Shown: one piece after another, positions 1-8,426 of the stretch
Layout: every line of letters begins with the position of its first letter
Numbering within the stretch: the first letter of the stretch is position 1
NCBI GenBank assembly: GCA_007988745.1
Contig: BJUT01000002.1
Span: 101,374-165,373, forward strand
Length of the DNA: 64,000 nt
From: Pseudoalteromonas atlantica
GTDB lineage: Bacteria > Pseudomonadota > Gammaproteobacteria > Enterobacterales > Alteromonadaceae
Direction of reading: 5' to 3'
Notes under the pieces: model-generated
The model's input: the letters and a program-made list of their open reading frames with translations, nothing else
Database searches by the model: none
What the model was told of the DNA's origin: nothing
Position numbers and translations under genes: made by a program

Positions 1-12
1 TAGGAGAGTGTC

Positions 13-429
13 ATGGTCGTTATTCATCATAACCCTGATTGTGGTACTTCGCGCAATGTATTGCAGATTATTAAAGCCGCTGGCTATAACCCCACGGTTA
101 TTGAATACCTTAAAGAGGGCTGGACAAAACCTCAATTGTTAGCGTTATTTGCCGCAGCAAACTTAACACCAAAAACAGCGTTGAGAGTGAGTAAATCGCC
201 TGCTGAAGAACTCGGCTTGTTAAATGAAAATGTAACAGACGAAGTTATTTTAGAGGCCATGCTTGAGCACCCTATACTGGTTAATAGACCTATAGTGTGC
301 ACCGAAAAAGGGGTTAAGCTATGTCGCCCTAGTGAGCAAGTTTTAACGCTATTAGCGCAATGGCCTAAAGGCGAGCTATACAAAGAAGACGGCGAAATGA
401 TATTAAACGCGCAGGGCGAGCAACCCTAA
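13..429 (+). CDS. arsC: Glutaredoxin-dependent arsenate reductase (ArsC family)
   Basis: The 138-residue protein matches the usual length of the ArsC family, which reduces arsenate to arsenite in the cytoplasm using glutathione and glutaredoxin. The N-terminal motif HNPDCGTSRN places the catalytic Cys at residue 10. Arginines at about 58, 92 (NRPIV) and 105 (LCRPSE) correspond to the oxyanion-binding arginines of E. coli ArsC. The ATG at 13 is preceded by an AGGAGAG ribosome site at 2-8. No arsR or arsB is visible, because the window begins here. A YffB/Spx-like relative with another thiol substrate is possible, but the LCRPSE segment favours true ArsC. Confidence 0.9.
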   Translation: MVVIHHNPDCGTSRNVLQIIKAAGYNPTVIEYLKEGWTKPQLLALFAAANLTPKTALRVSKSPAEELGLLNENVTDEVILEAMLEHPILVNRPIVCTEKGVKLCRPSEQVLTLLAQWPKGELYKEDGEMILNAQGEQP

Positions 430-450
430 AAGTAATAAACTATTTGCCAA

Positions 451-475
451 AACCCCGTTTACACGGGGTTTTTTT
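451..475 (+). terminator. Rho-independent terminator after arsC
   Basis: A hairpin with arms AACCCCG and CGGGGTT and a short loop (451-470) is followed directly by a run of T. It lies 20 bases after the arsC stop and separates arsC from the next gene. Confidence 0.85.
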
Positions 476-574
476 GTTTAGCAAAATTATAAACATTTAA
501 ACTTGCTTTGCCTGCTTGTGCTAATGACTATTTTGAACAACACTTTAAATAGTCGCGTTGCCACAGAGAGCACT

Positions 575-2248
575 ATGCATAAAGCCTTAATAAAAATTGC
601 TGAGCAAAAAAAAATAATTTACTTAACCAGTTTCACGCTGGTGGTAATTATTTTTAATGTGCTTTTAAATGATACGCTCCATAAAAAAATTCATAAAAAT
701 GGTCAGCAGTTAACACAGCAAATTTTTGAGCTGCAAATTAATGCCAATGCCGATAAAGAAATAGTGCAGGCATTGGTGCAAAGTAAGGGCTTTATGCTGG
801 CTGCACACTCAAATGCTGAACACTTCAAATACTTAGTTGATATACAGCACGATGTATTTAGCTATAAAACGCTCAGCATAAGTTTATACCACTGGCCTGC
901 CTGGGTGGAGCAAGCCTACTTATTTTTATTATTAAATATCATTATATTAGGTGCCACTAGCTGGTGGGTTAGATGGTGGAAAGTATTAGTAAAAAAACCG
1001 GCAGCGAACATGCCATTGCCTTACAGCAAAACTAAAGCAGCAAAAAAACTTTCTACGCAAATCACCACATTAAACTGCGAAGTAAAGTCTATGTACGGTG
1101 TTAGTGCAGCGCGTCATAGCTTATTTGCCATAGTGAAATGTGATTGTGTGTTTGATGAAAATACCGATACCCAAGCAAGCTTTAAGGTATTGATAGCAAA
1201 ATATTTTAAAGAGCTTCCTGCAGTATCAGTTAATGTATTTGATGCTAACAACCTTGCTATTACTTTAAATAATATCCCTGTAGCAAAGCTAGATACATAC
1301 AGTGAAAGCCTACACGAATGCGTTTATCAAATTTGTAAGCGTTATCGAAGCACAGTAACACGTAAAAACATAAAGGTTGGTTTGTGCGATTATCGATATG
1401 CGGCTGAGCAACCCGTTATTTTTAAACTCGCTAAATCGGCCTTAGTATTTTCAGAAAAAAGCTTAATTCAACACTGGCATAGGCTCGCGTTACAGCACGA
1501 GCAAGGGAACTTAATTTCAAGTAAGCAGGTTATTGAAAATATTAAAAAGAATAAATTTATCTTATTCTTTCAACCGTTATTTATGATCACCAGCGGCGAT
1601 ATTGTACAACATGAAGTGCTAATAAGAATTAGGCAGCAACCGCACGGTTTATTAGCTGCGCGTTACTTTATTAATCAAGACTTTAACAATCACCAAGCAT
1701 TTGAGTTAGATAAAGCGGTGCTACTTCAAGTTAAAAAGCTTATTTTAGCTGAGCCCAGTGCTCTAACGGTAAGCGTTAATTTGCATATAAGTAATTGGTT
1801 TAACGAGCAGTTTTGGAACTGGTTTGTCACCAATATGAAAGATTTTACGACAAAGCGAAAGTTACAGTTTGAAATTAGCGAAGCAGACTTTATTAAGTAC
1901 CAAGCGCAACTAGCAGGTGCCTTTGAAAAACTTACAGCCCTACAAAGTTTGCTGGTGATTGATAATGTACAGAATGTGGAGCACATTAACCAAATTGCTT
2001 CTCAAAAATTAGTTAGCGGTATAAAACTAGGGTATCCGCTTGTTCATAATGTGGATGAAAAAACACAACAGCAAAAACAAGTTAAAAACATTGTGGCGCA
2101 AAGCAAATTGCTCAATATACCTGTGTACGCGGTGGGTGTAGAAACCCAAAAAGAGCTACTTATGTTGGCTAAACTAGGCGTAGTTGCCGCACAAGGTTTT
2201 TACTTTTCTGAGCCCTTGCAGGAATACACACATGCCACGTTTTACTAA
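575..2248 (+). CDS. mshH: MshH/CsrD-like degenerate GGDEF-EAL membrane protein
   Basis: I chose the ATG at 575 (558 codons), after a purine-rich GAGAG, over an in-frame TTG at 503. Two membrane segments (about residues 14-32 and 112-130) flank a periplasmic loop. A strongly degraded GGDEF-like region (about 165-300, with FDANN where GGDEF is expected) is followed by an EAL-like domain from about 327. In that domain EVLIR replaces EALxR, IDNV replaces the DDFG segment, and AVGVET lacks the glutamate of AEGVET. It is therefore probably not a c-di-GMP phosphodiesterase. In E. coli the homologue CsrD promotes turnover of the CsrB/CsrC RNAs, and mshH heads MSHA loci in Vibrio and Shewanella, as here. 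An A9 run at 606-614 is in frame. Confidence 0.75.
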   Translation: MHKALIKIAEQKKIIYLTSFTLVVIIFNVLLNDTLHKKIHKNGQQLTQQIFELQINANADKEIVQALVQSKGFMLAAHSNAEHFKYLVDIQHDVFSYKTLSISLYHWPAWVEQAYLFLLLNIIILGATSWWVRWWKVLVKKPAANMPLPYSKTKAAKKLSTQITTLNCEVKSMYGVSAARHSLFAIVKCDCVFDENTDTQASFKVLIAKYFKELPAVSVNVFDANNLAITLNNIPVAKLDTYSESLHECVYQICKRYRSTVTRKNIKVGLCDYRYAAEQPVIFKLAKSALVFSEKSLIQHWHRLALQHEQGNLISSKQVIENIKKNKFILFFQPLFMITSGDIVQHEVLIRIRQQPHGLLAARYFINQDFNNHQAFELDKAVLLQVKKLILAEPSALTVSVNLHISNWFNEQFWNWFVTNMKDFTTKRKLQFEISEADFIKYQAQLAGAFEKLTALQSLLVIDNVQNVEHINQIASQKLVSGIKLGYPLVHNVDEKTQQQKQVKNIVAQSKLLNIPVYAVGVETQKELLMLAKLGVVAAQGFYFSEPLQEYTHATFY

Positions 2249-2386
2249 GGGCAGTTAATCCTTTTAAGCTAAGTACAGCCAAAAGGGCCACTCTAGCAGC
2301 GGTTGTAGAGCTCACTAGGTTACACATTGCACCGTGGTTAAACTGGCCTTAAGTAAGCATGTTTTAATGCCCAGAGGTTAATAGCC

Positions 2387-3296
2387 CTAGATCAGGCCAC
2401 GGTATTTTAGCCCATTGAGCCCCTGTAAACCGCCTGTATGAATCGCCATTATATGACTACCAGCAGCAAAGTAATCTTGCTCGATAAGTTGCCATAGTGC
2501 ATACATCATTTTACCGCTGTATATAGGCTCAAGAGGTAAGTTATGTTGCTGCTGCATGCGTTGGCAAAACTGCCATAAGTCATTACTAAATTTGCCATAA
2601 CCGCCATCATGAAACTCAGTAAGTAGCTGCCAATTGGATTGCTGAGCTGCTTTTTTACTGAGTGCTGTAATTTCTTTGTTCAAGTACTCGGCTTGTTTTA
2701 ATACCGCAATTCCTAACAGCTGTGTGGCCTCATAGCTACCTTCAATTAAGCCTGCAAGTGTTCCTCCACTTCCTGTGGGACATACTAAGTAATCATGCTT
2801 TGGTAAGCTTTTAGCAAGCTCAGCACACCCAGGCAGGGCGTATGTATTACTTCCACCTTCAGGGATTATATAGGCGTGCATAAAGCGTGCTTGCAACTGG
2901 GCTAAATAATCAGGGTCATGGCGCTGCTTATATTCAATACGAGTAACCGCATGTAAATCCATTGCACACTGTTTAGCAAATTGCAGGGTGGGGTTTTGGG
3001 TATCTAAGTGTGGCCCTCTAATTATGGCGTGGGTTTTTATATTAAATAGTTTACCCGCCCCTGCACAGGCGTGAACATGATTAGAAAAAGCCCCCCCCAA
3101 AGGTGAGTAGTTGTGTTTTATTAAGGGCTTGCATTTGCTGTAAATTATATTTTAGCTTACGCCATTTATTACCACTTATTAGCGGGTGAAGTAAGTCATC
3201 TCTTTTTATACTTAACCGTATGTTTCTCTTTTTTAGACAGTCGCTATCTATTTGTTGTATTGGACTTTCTTTTTCAATATTAAATAAGTTAAGCAT
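2387..3296 (-). pseudogene. PLP-dependent ACC deaminase/D-cysteine desulfhydrase family, frameshifted
   Basis: Two overlapping minus-strand frames (3296-3081 and 3100-2387) together make one roughly 300-residue enzyme of the ACC deaminase/D-cysteine desulfhydrase family, close to the usual length. The N-terminal part has the PLP-lysine motif SGNKWRKLKY, and the C-terminal part has CPTGSGGTLAG (phosphate-binding loop) and IHTGGLQG. The frames join at a run of eight C (3091-3098; G8 in the coding strand). Seven G would restore the expected TFGGAFSNH, so there is one extra base. This could be a real null allele, a slippage-prone on/off switch or an assembly error. The gene lies antisense inside the MSHA locus and has no evident link to the pilus. 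Confidence 0.8.
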
Positions 3297-3373
3297 TATT
3301 TCTCGCGTTTAAACTTGCAAACTAACAATCTTGTACGACACTTAATTAATCTCTTATTAACAATAGTAGCTAT

Positions 3374-4305
3374 ATGAAAAAAAAGCTGTTTTCGTTGTTA
3401 TCTTGGTTAAATCGCAGTTTAGACTCAAGCACAGCGATTGGTATTGCTACTTATGCAGATACAGTAAACGCGGTGTGTTTAAAAAAAAACAAGGGCAGTG
3501 GTACGTACATAACTCACACAGTGTGAATGTAGAGGACCAAACGGATTATACAGTCGCTATTGCAACTTGCACAAATGAAGTTTGCGCTGAGGTGTGCCCT
3601 GTAAATTTAGTGGTTCCTCATTATTTTTATCAAATAGTGCAAATGGATAAACCCATGCTGAGTGACGAAGAGATCATTCAATCCCTACCATGGACAACAA
3701 AAGACTTAGTTGATATTCCACCAGAGAACATTGTTGCCGACTTTATCGATTACCCCATTATTCAGCCTATGCAAAGCAGTAAAATGAATGTGTTTATTAC
3801 TAATAAACTACAGTTACTGCCTTTTATTGATAGCTTTTCAAAAATAAAGCCTGTGCTCAGAGCAATGACCTCGGAAGAAATGATTTTAGTGACCTTGTTT
3901 GGCGAAGATAAAAGCGCGCACATGCTTATAGTGCAACATGCAGGGCATGAGCCGCGTATTTTAATTATTCGTGATGGTCAGCTTTTATTAGCTAGGCGTT
4001 TAAACGGGTTTTTAGGCATTTCAGATAAAGAGCGTACACACGGTTTGGTTGAAGCCTTAGGGCTTGAGATCCAACGCTCAATGGATTTTTTTGAAAGCCA
4101 ACTAAAACAGCCTCCTATCAGAAGCATTCAGCTGCATTGCGATGATTTATCGTCTTTAACATTAAGGGCTGGCCTTGCAGAATTTTTGCAAGTAAAGGTT
4201 GTTGATTTTAAACCTAATATAGATTTAGCACAGGATCTCGAACCAAGCTTTTATTACGCATTAGGCGCAGCGTATCAATTAACTGATCCGGATTCAGTGT
4301 TATGA
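3374..4305 (+). CDS. mshI: MSHA biogenesis protein MshI (PilM-like), split by a -1 frame change at an A9 tract
   Basis: MshI is the actin-like cytoplasmic component that, like PilM, joins the PilN/PilO-type inner-membrane platform. The natural start is the ATG at 3374 (MKKKLFSLLSWLNR), which runs in frame only to a stop at 3524-3526. The remaining protein continues in the -1 frame from the A9 tract at 3481-3489 to 4305. A second start at about 3403 in the downstream frame gives an implausible N-terminus. The tract carries the heptamer A AAA AAC phased in the upstream frame, so ribosomal -1 slippage or transcriptional slippage would join the two parts into about 310 residues. A missing base in the assembly would explain it equally well. 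The stop overlaps the next gene by 4 bases. Confidence 0.8.
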
Positions 4306-4901
4306 AAACACGGATTAATTTTTACCAAAAAGCCATTAGGGTTAGGCGCGACCCCGTGCCCTTTAAAGGAATGCTGTTGCTGTGGCTAGGTACATTGTTA
4401 GTGGTTGCATTAACTTGGTTGTTTTATTTATACGAAGAGCACAGTAGCCAGCAATTACTTACGCAAAGCCAAGCTTATCTAAAGCAAACGCAGCAGCAAT
4501 TAAACGTGGTAAAGCAGCGATTAGCTGATAAACAAAATAAATCGCATTTGATAGATGAGCTAAAAGTACTGCAACAAGAAATTTTGCATAAACAGCAGGT
4601 GTTTGATTATTTAGAAAACACATCCATGCACACGAAAACGGATTATGCCGATGTAATGCGCGATTTGGCAGCGTACCACGAGCCGCAAATTTGGCTTGAT
4701 CAGATAAAATTTGAAGGCCAAAAAGTAATACTCAAAGGGCGTACTCAGCAAGCTAAATTTTTACCTATTTGGCTTGCTAATCTCAAGCATTCGAGCTTTT
4801 TCAAAGGGAAGGAGTTTTCAGTGCTGGAGCTGTCGAGCAGTGATGGCGTGAGCGAGTTTAATGTGGCTACAGAACTTAGTTCAAGTGAGGTAACACAATG
4901 A
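4302..4901 (+). CDS. MSHA biogenesis PilN-like inner-membrane protein
   Basis: This 199-residue protein has the PilN/GspL-C layout: a short cytoplasmic N-terminus with an INFYQ motif (compare INLLPWR of PilN), one transmembrane helix at about residues 24-42, a periplasmic coiled coil rich in Gln and Lys (about 45-105), and a small ferredoxin-like domain ending at residue 199. With the PilM-like gene before it and the PilO-like gene after it, it should form the alignment complex linking the motor to the secretin. It overlaps both neighbours by four bases (ATGA), so translation is probably coupled. Some Shewanella and Pseudoalteromonas annotations call it a second MshI. Confidence 0.8.
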   Translation: MKTRINFYQKAIRVRRDPVPFKGMLLLWLGTLLVVALTWLFYLYEEHSSQQLLTQSQAYLKQTQQQLNVVKQRLADKQNKSHLIDELKVLQQEILHKQQVFDYLENTSMHTKTDYADVMRDLAAYHEPQIWLDQIKFEGQKVILKGRTQQAKFLPIWLANLKHSSFFKGKEFSVLELSSSDGVSEFNVATELSSSEVTQ

Positions 4902-5578
4902 ATGAGCAAAATGAAAATAAAGGCTGGCCATTATTTGTTAAATACCAAGCACAATTTGCGGCATTACAGCAGCGGGAAAAGTATTCTGTACTGTTTGTTG
5001 GCTTATTTCTTATTGTTTATTTAGGTTTATGGTTTGTGGTGTTTCCACAGCAAGATGCAGTAAATAGTTTACGCGTGGAACAAAATACATTGTGGCAAAA
5101 ACTCAACCAAAATGAAGCACAGCTCTCTATGCTTACCCAGGCATTAGAGCATGACTACACAAAAGTACTTAGAAATCAGGTAGGGCAAACCCAGCGCGAG
5201 CTAGAAGATATAAATAATAAGTTAAGCACGTTTAGCCAAGGCTTTATTTCAGCAAACAAAGTACCTGCTGTATTAAAGGATTTATTAGTAAATACCCCCG
5301 ATGTGCAAGTGGTTGGCTTTAGAGTAAACCCAGCAAAAGCAATTGATGTAGAAAAACTCGGTGAGCACGATACGCAAACCTTGTTTTTCGAACACCAAAT
5401 GGTGGTTACTTTGCAGGGGCGTTATTTTAGCTTACAGCAGTATTTAGAAGGCCTTAAAGCTAGCCAACAAAAGTTGTTAATACAGCAGTTTAACTATCAG
5501 GTGCAAACATACCCTAATGCAGAGTTAACATTACAAATAGCAACGGTGAGTGCCAATGAAAAATTTATCGCTTTATAG
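4898..5578 (+). CDS. mshJ: MSHA biogenesis protein MshJ (PilO-like)
   Basis: The 226-residue protein has a short cytoplasmic tail, one transmembrane helix (about 28-47, LFVGLFLIVYLGLWFVVF), a coiled coil (about 55-115) and a C-terminal alpha/beta domain, the PilO/GspM layout. It is expected to pair with the PilN-like protein in the inner-membrane platform of the MSHA pilus. Identity rests on layout and on its fixed place between the PilN-like gene and the PilP-like gene. Its end overlaps the start of mshK by about 23 bases. Confidence 0.8.
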   Translation: MNEQNENKGWPLFVKYQAQFAALQQREKYSVLFVGLFLIVYLGLWFVVFPQQDAVNSLRVEQNTLWQKLNQNEAQLSMLTQALEHDYTKVLRNQVGQTQRELEDINNKLSTFSQGFISANKVPAVLKDLLVNTPDVQVVGFRVNPAKAIDVEKLGEHDTQTLFFEHQMVVTLQGRYFSLQQYLEGLKASQQKLLIQQFNYQVQTYPNAELTLQIATVSANEKFIAL

Positions 5579-5879
5579 TTTGTGTGTATGTTGCGTGTGT
5601 TTTTTCTCTGTTAGTTCAGCTGAAATACTGCGCGATCCTACTCAGCCAAGCAATGCACCAATACTAAAAGGCGCTGCAGTTAGCAATACAGCGCTGTCGT
5701 TACAGTCAATTATTAAAACCGAAAAGCAATACAAAGCGATTATTTCTAAGCAGGTGTATAAGCCAGGAGATGTAATAGGTGAATTTCGGGTGCTAACAAT
5801 AAACGCCAATTCAGTGTTGTTAGCGAATGATGATAAGCAAATAAAATTAGAATTATACGACTATGAAATTAAAAAATAA
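5556..5879 (+). CDS. mshK: MSHA biogenesis protein MshK (PilP-like)
   Basis: This is a small secreted protein of about 107 residues. The ATG at 5556, five bases after GGTGAG, is preferred to the GTG at 5550. A signal peptide (MKNLSLYSL to VSSA) precedes EILRDPTQP, the segment typical of PilP/GspC-family periplasmic proteins just after export. The compact beta domain (about 45-105) contains VYKPGDVIGEF, a GspC-like turn. It should bridge the inner-membrane platform and the MshL secretin. It overlaps mshL by 17 bases. Confidence 0.8.
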   Translation: MKNLSLYSLCVCCVCFFSVSSAEILRDPTQPSNAPILKGAAVSNTALSLQSIIKTEKQYKAIISKQVYKPGDVIGEFRVLTINANSVLLANDDKQIKLELYDYEIKK

Positions 5880-7521
5880 TATAACAAAGCCATGGCTTGC
5901 GCTTATTTTAATACCGCCTTTTTTAACGGCGTGCCATAGTTTTAAGCCCGGAAAAGAGATTCAGCCACACATAGCACAAGAGCTTGCTCCTGTAAGCAAT
6001 AATGCTAAAAGTGTTGCCCCGGTAGAGGTGAGTAGCGCGCTTACACAAAGCTTACTTTCATCACTTAATAGCGAGCAAAGTTTAACAAATGAGTTAGCTG
6101 TAAAGCGTTTTGATGTTGCCGCAAAAGAGGTAGAAATAAGCTCATTTTTTAATGGATTAACTGCTGATACTCCATACAGCGTGGCAGTACACCCAAAGGT
6201 GAGCGGAGTTATTTCTTTAAATTTAAAAAACGTAACGTTTGAAGAAGTTATAGCTGTTATTAAACGCATGTACCCGTTAGATATTGTCCAAGAAGGTCGT
6301 ATTGTGCAGGTGTTACCAGCGGTCATGCGCACAGAAACTATACCGGTTAATTATTTAATGATGCAGCGCCATGGGCAATCAACGGTAAGTGTTGTTGCTG
6401 GTGGAGTGAGCCAGTTTTCACAAAACAACTCAAGTTCAAATTCAAGCTCAAACAGTAGTAATAATTCGAGCCAAAATAATCAGTTTGGCAGCGATAATCA
6501 AAATACCGAGCTAAATGGCTCTCGCATCCAAACAATTAACCAAAACGACTTTTGGAAGGAGCTTGAGCTTGCTCTTAAATCACTTATTGGTTCAAACGAT
6601 GGCCGTTATGTAGTTGCCAGCCCACAGGCAAGCTTGGTTACGGTTAATGCATTACCCAGTGAAATAAACCAGTTAAAAGACTTTTTACGTCAAAGCCAAG
6701 AAAACCTTCAGCGACAAGTTATTCTTGAGGCTAAAATTGTCGAAATAACTTTAAAAGATGAATACCAACAAGGGGTTAACTGGGAGCGAATTTCTAGAGG
6801 GTTAGAAGGAGGGGTGTCGTTTGCAACAACAGCAGGCAGCATAGGTAATTCTATTTCAGCTACTTTAGGAGGGGTCTCCTCGTTAACGATTGAAAAAGGC
6901 GACTTTAGCGGCGTAATTAGCTTGCTTGAAACGCAGGGCGACCTGCAAATGCTTTCTAACCCGCGTGTAACTGCAACAAACAATCAAAAAGCCGTGATTA
7001 AAGTGGGGCAAGATGAGTACTTTGTTACTAACGTTTCGAGCACAACAGTAACGGGCACCTCAACGACTACGTCACCAGAAATAGATCTAACTCCGTTTTT
7101 TTCGGGAATTGCCTTAGATGTCACACCACAAATTGATAAATATGGCTCAGTTATTTTACACGTTCACCCATCGGTAACTGAAACAGAAGAGCAGCTCAAG
7201 GTGATTACATTAGATGATCAGCGTTTTGAGTTGCCGCTTGCACAAAGCAATATTCGTGAATCTGATACGGTGATCCGCGCTCAAAGTGGTGAAATAGTCG
7301 TAATTGGTGGGTTAATGCAAACCACCACAGAAGATGAAGAATCGAAAACACCTATTTTGGGCGATGTGCCAATATTAGGTAATTTATTTAAAAGTATTAG
7401 TAAGCGCCAAGAGAAAAAAGAGCTCGTTATTTTAATCAAGCCAACGGTGGTGATGCCCGACACGTGGAAAAAGCAACAAGCTCACAGCCGCGCGCTGTTA
7501 AATACATGGTATGAGAACTAA
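5863..7521 (+). CDS. mshL: MSHA outer-membrane secretin MshL
   Basis: This 552-residue lipoprotein secretin forms the outer-membrane pore for the pilus. A lipobox (LTAC) gives a lipidated Cys at about residue 24. Short periplasmic N domains (about 75-165) are followed by a Ser/Asn-rich linker (about 185-217), a further N domain, and the secretin core (about 280-540) with LSNPRVTATNNQKAVIKVG and the C-terminal motif VVIGGLMQ. The length fits MshL/PilQ-type MSHA secretins. The low-complexity Ser/Asn stretch resembles that of other MshL proteins and may vary between strains. Confidence 0.92.
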   Translation: MKLKNNITKPWLALILIPPFLTACHSFKPGKEIQPHIAQELAPVSNNAKSVAPVEVSSALTQSLLSSLNSEQSLTNELAVKRFDVAAKEVEISSFFNGLTADTPYSVAVHPKVSGVISLNLKNVTFEEVIAVIKRMYPLDIVQEGRIVQVLPAVMRTETIPVNYLMMQRHGQSTVSVVAGGVSQFSQNNSSSNSSSNSSNNSSQNNQFGSDNQNTELNGSRIQTINQNDFWKELELALKSLIGSNDGRYVVASPQASLVTVNALPSEINQLKDFLRQSQENLQRQVILEAKIVEITLKDEYQQGVNWERISRGLEGGVSFATTAGSIGNSISATLGGVSSLTIEKGDFSGVISLLETQGDLQMLSNPRVTATNNQKAVIKVGQDEYFVTNVSSTTVTGTSTTTSPEIDLTPFFSGIALDVTPQIDKYGSVILHVHPSVTETEEQLKVITLDDQRFELPLAQSNIRESDTVIRAQSGEIVVIGGLMQTTTEDEESKTPILGDVPILGNLFKSISKRQEKKELVILIKPTVVMPDTWKKQQAHSRALLNTWYEN

Positions 7522-7523
7522 CT

Positions 7524-8426
7524 ATGTATTTGAGCTTTTTTAATTTAAGTGAAATGCCTTTCACCTTAACCCCAAACACCGAGTTTTTTTGTGCACTTGA
7601 GCCGCACCACGAAGCGATGCAAGTACTTACCACAGCGCTAGAAATGGGGGAGGGATTTATAAAAGTAACAGGAGAAGTAGGGACAGGCAAAACCTTACTA
7701 TGCAGAAAACTTTTAAATCAAATTGAAGAAGACTACTTTGTGGCTTATTTACCTAATTCTTATTTAAGCCCTGAAGAATTACGTTGGGCTATTGCTGTAG
7801 AACTTGGCATGGAGGTAGATAAAAGCCTAGATCAGCAATCGTTAAGTCAGCAAATAAACCATTACTTATTAGAGCTGCAAGAAGATAACGAACGGGTTGT
7901 ACTACTAATAGATGAAGCGCAGTGCTTGAGTTGGGATACACTTGAAGCGCTTCGATTATTTACAAACCTAGAAACCGAAACCGAAAAGCTTATTCAGGTG
8001 GTGCTATTTGGCCAACCTGAATTAGATGAAAAACTTGCTAATAGTAAAGTGAGGCAACTACGCCAGCGGATCAGTTTTTCCTACTCATTGCGTGCAATGA
8101 CCGCCAGTGAAGTTATTTATTATATTAATCACCGTTTACAGGTGGCAGGCTTTAATCAGCCACCACTATTTACTAATCGTTTAGGATTAAAAATAGCGCG
8201 TGCGAGTCGAGGAATTCCCCGTTTGGTCAATATTTTATGCCATAAAGTTTTACTGCAGGCATACGGTGAAGGCCTTAAAAGAGTAACGCCGCGCCATATA
8301 CATCTTGCCATTGCAGACACCGAAGATTGCAAAAAGCACCATGCTAACCATTACTGGGCTTACAGCTTATTAGCTATTAGTGTTTTTGTTATTGCAATTA
8401 TGTGGGTATGGAGGCAATGGTTATGA
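7524..8426 (+). CDS. mshM: MSHA biogenesis ATPase MshM (ExeA/GspA-like)
   Basis: This 300-residue AAA+ protein has Walker A GEVGTGKT (about residues 50-57) and Walker B VVLLIDEAQ (about 128-136), followed by the arginine-rich sensor region and a C-terminal transmembrane helix (about 275-295). ExeA-type ATPases help insert or assemble secretins through the cell wall, and MshM is the MSHA counterpart. The start at 7524 lies two bases after the mshL stop. The gene ends in an ATGA overlap with mshN. Confidence 0.9.
   Translation: MYLSFFNLSEMPFTLTPNTEFFCALEPHHEAMQVLTTALEMGEGFIKVTGEVGTGKTLLCRKLLNQIEEDYFVAYLPNSYLSPEELRWAIAVELGMEVDKSLDQQSLSQQINHYLLELQEDNERVVLLIDEAQCLSWDTLEALRLFTNLETETEKLIQVVLFGQPELDEKLANSKVRQLRQRISFSYSLRAMTASEVIYYINHRLQVAGFNQPPLFTNRLGLKIARASRGIPRLVNILCHKVLLQAYGEGLKRVTPRHIHLAIADTEDCKKHHANHYWAYSLLAISVFVIAIMWVWRQWL

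Noticed and set aside
575-2248. Active EAL phosphodiesterase
   Set aside because: Several metal-binding and catalytic positions of the EAL domain are replaced.
2249-2386. Possible small gene or RNA between mshH and the deaminase
   Set aside because: No open frame with a ribosome site and no stable hairpin with a T tract was found by eye.
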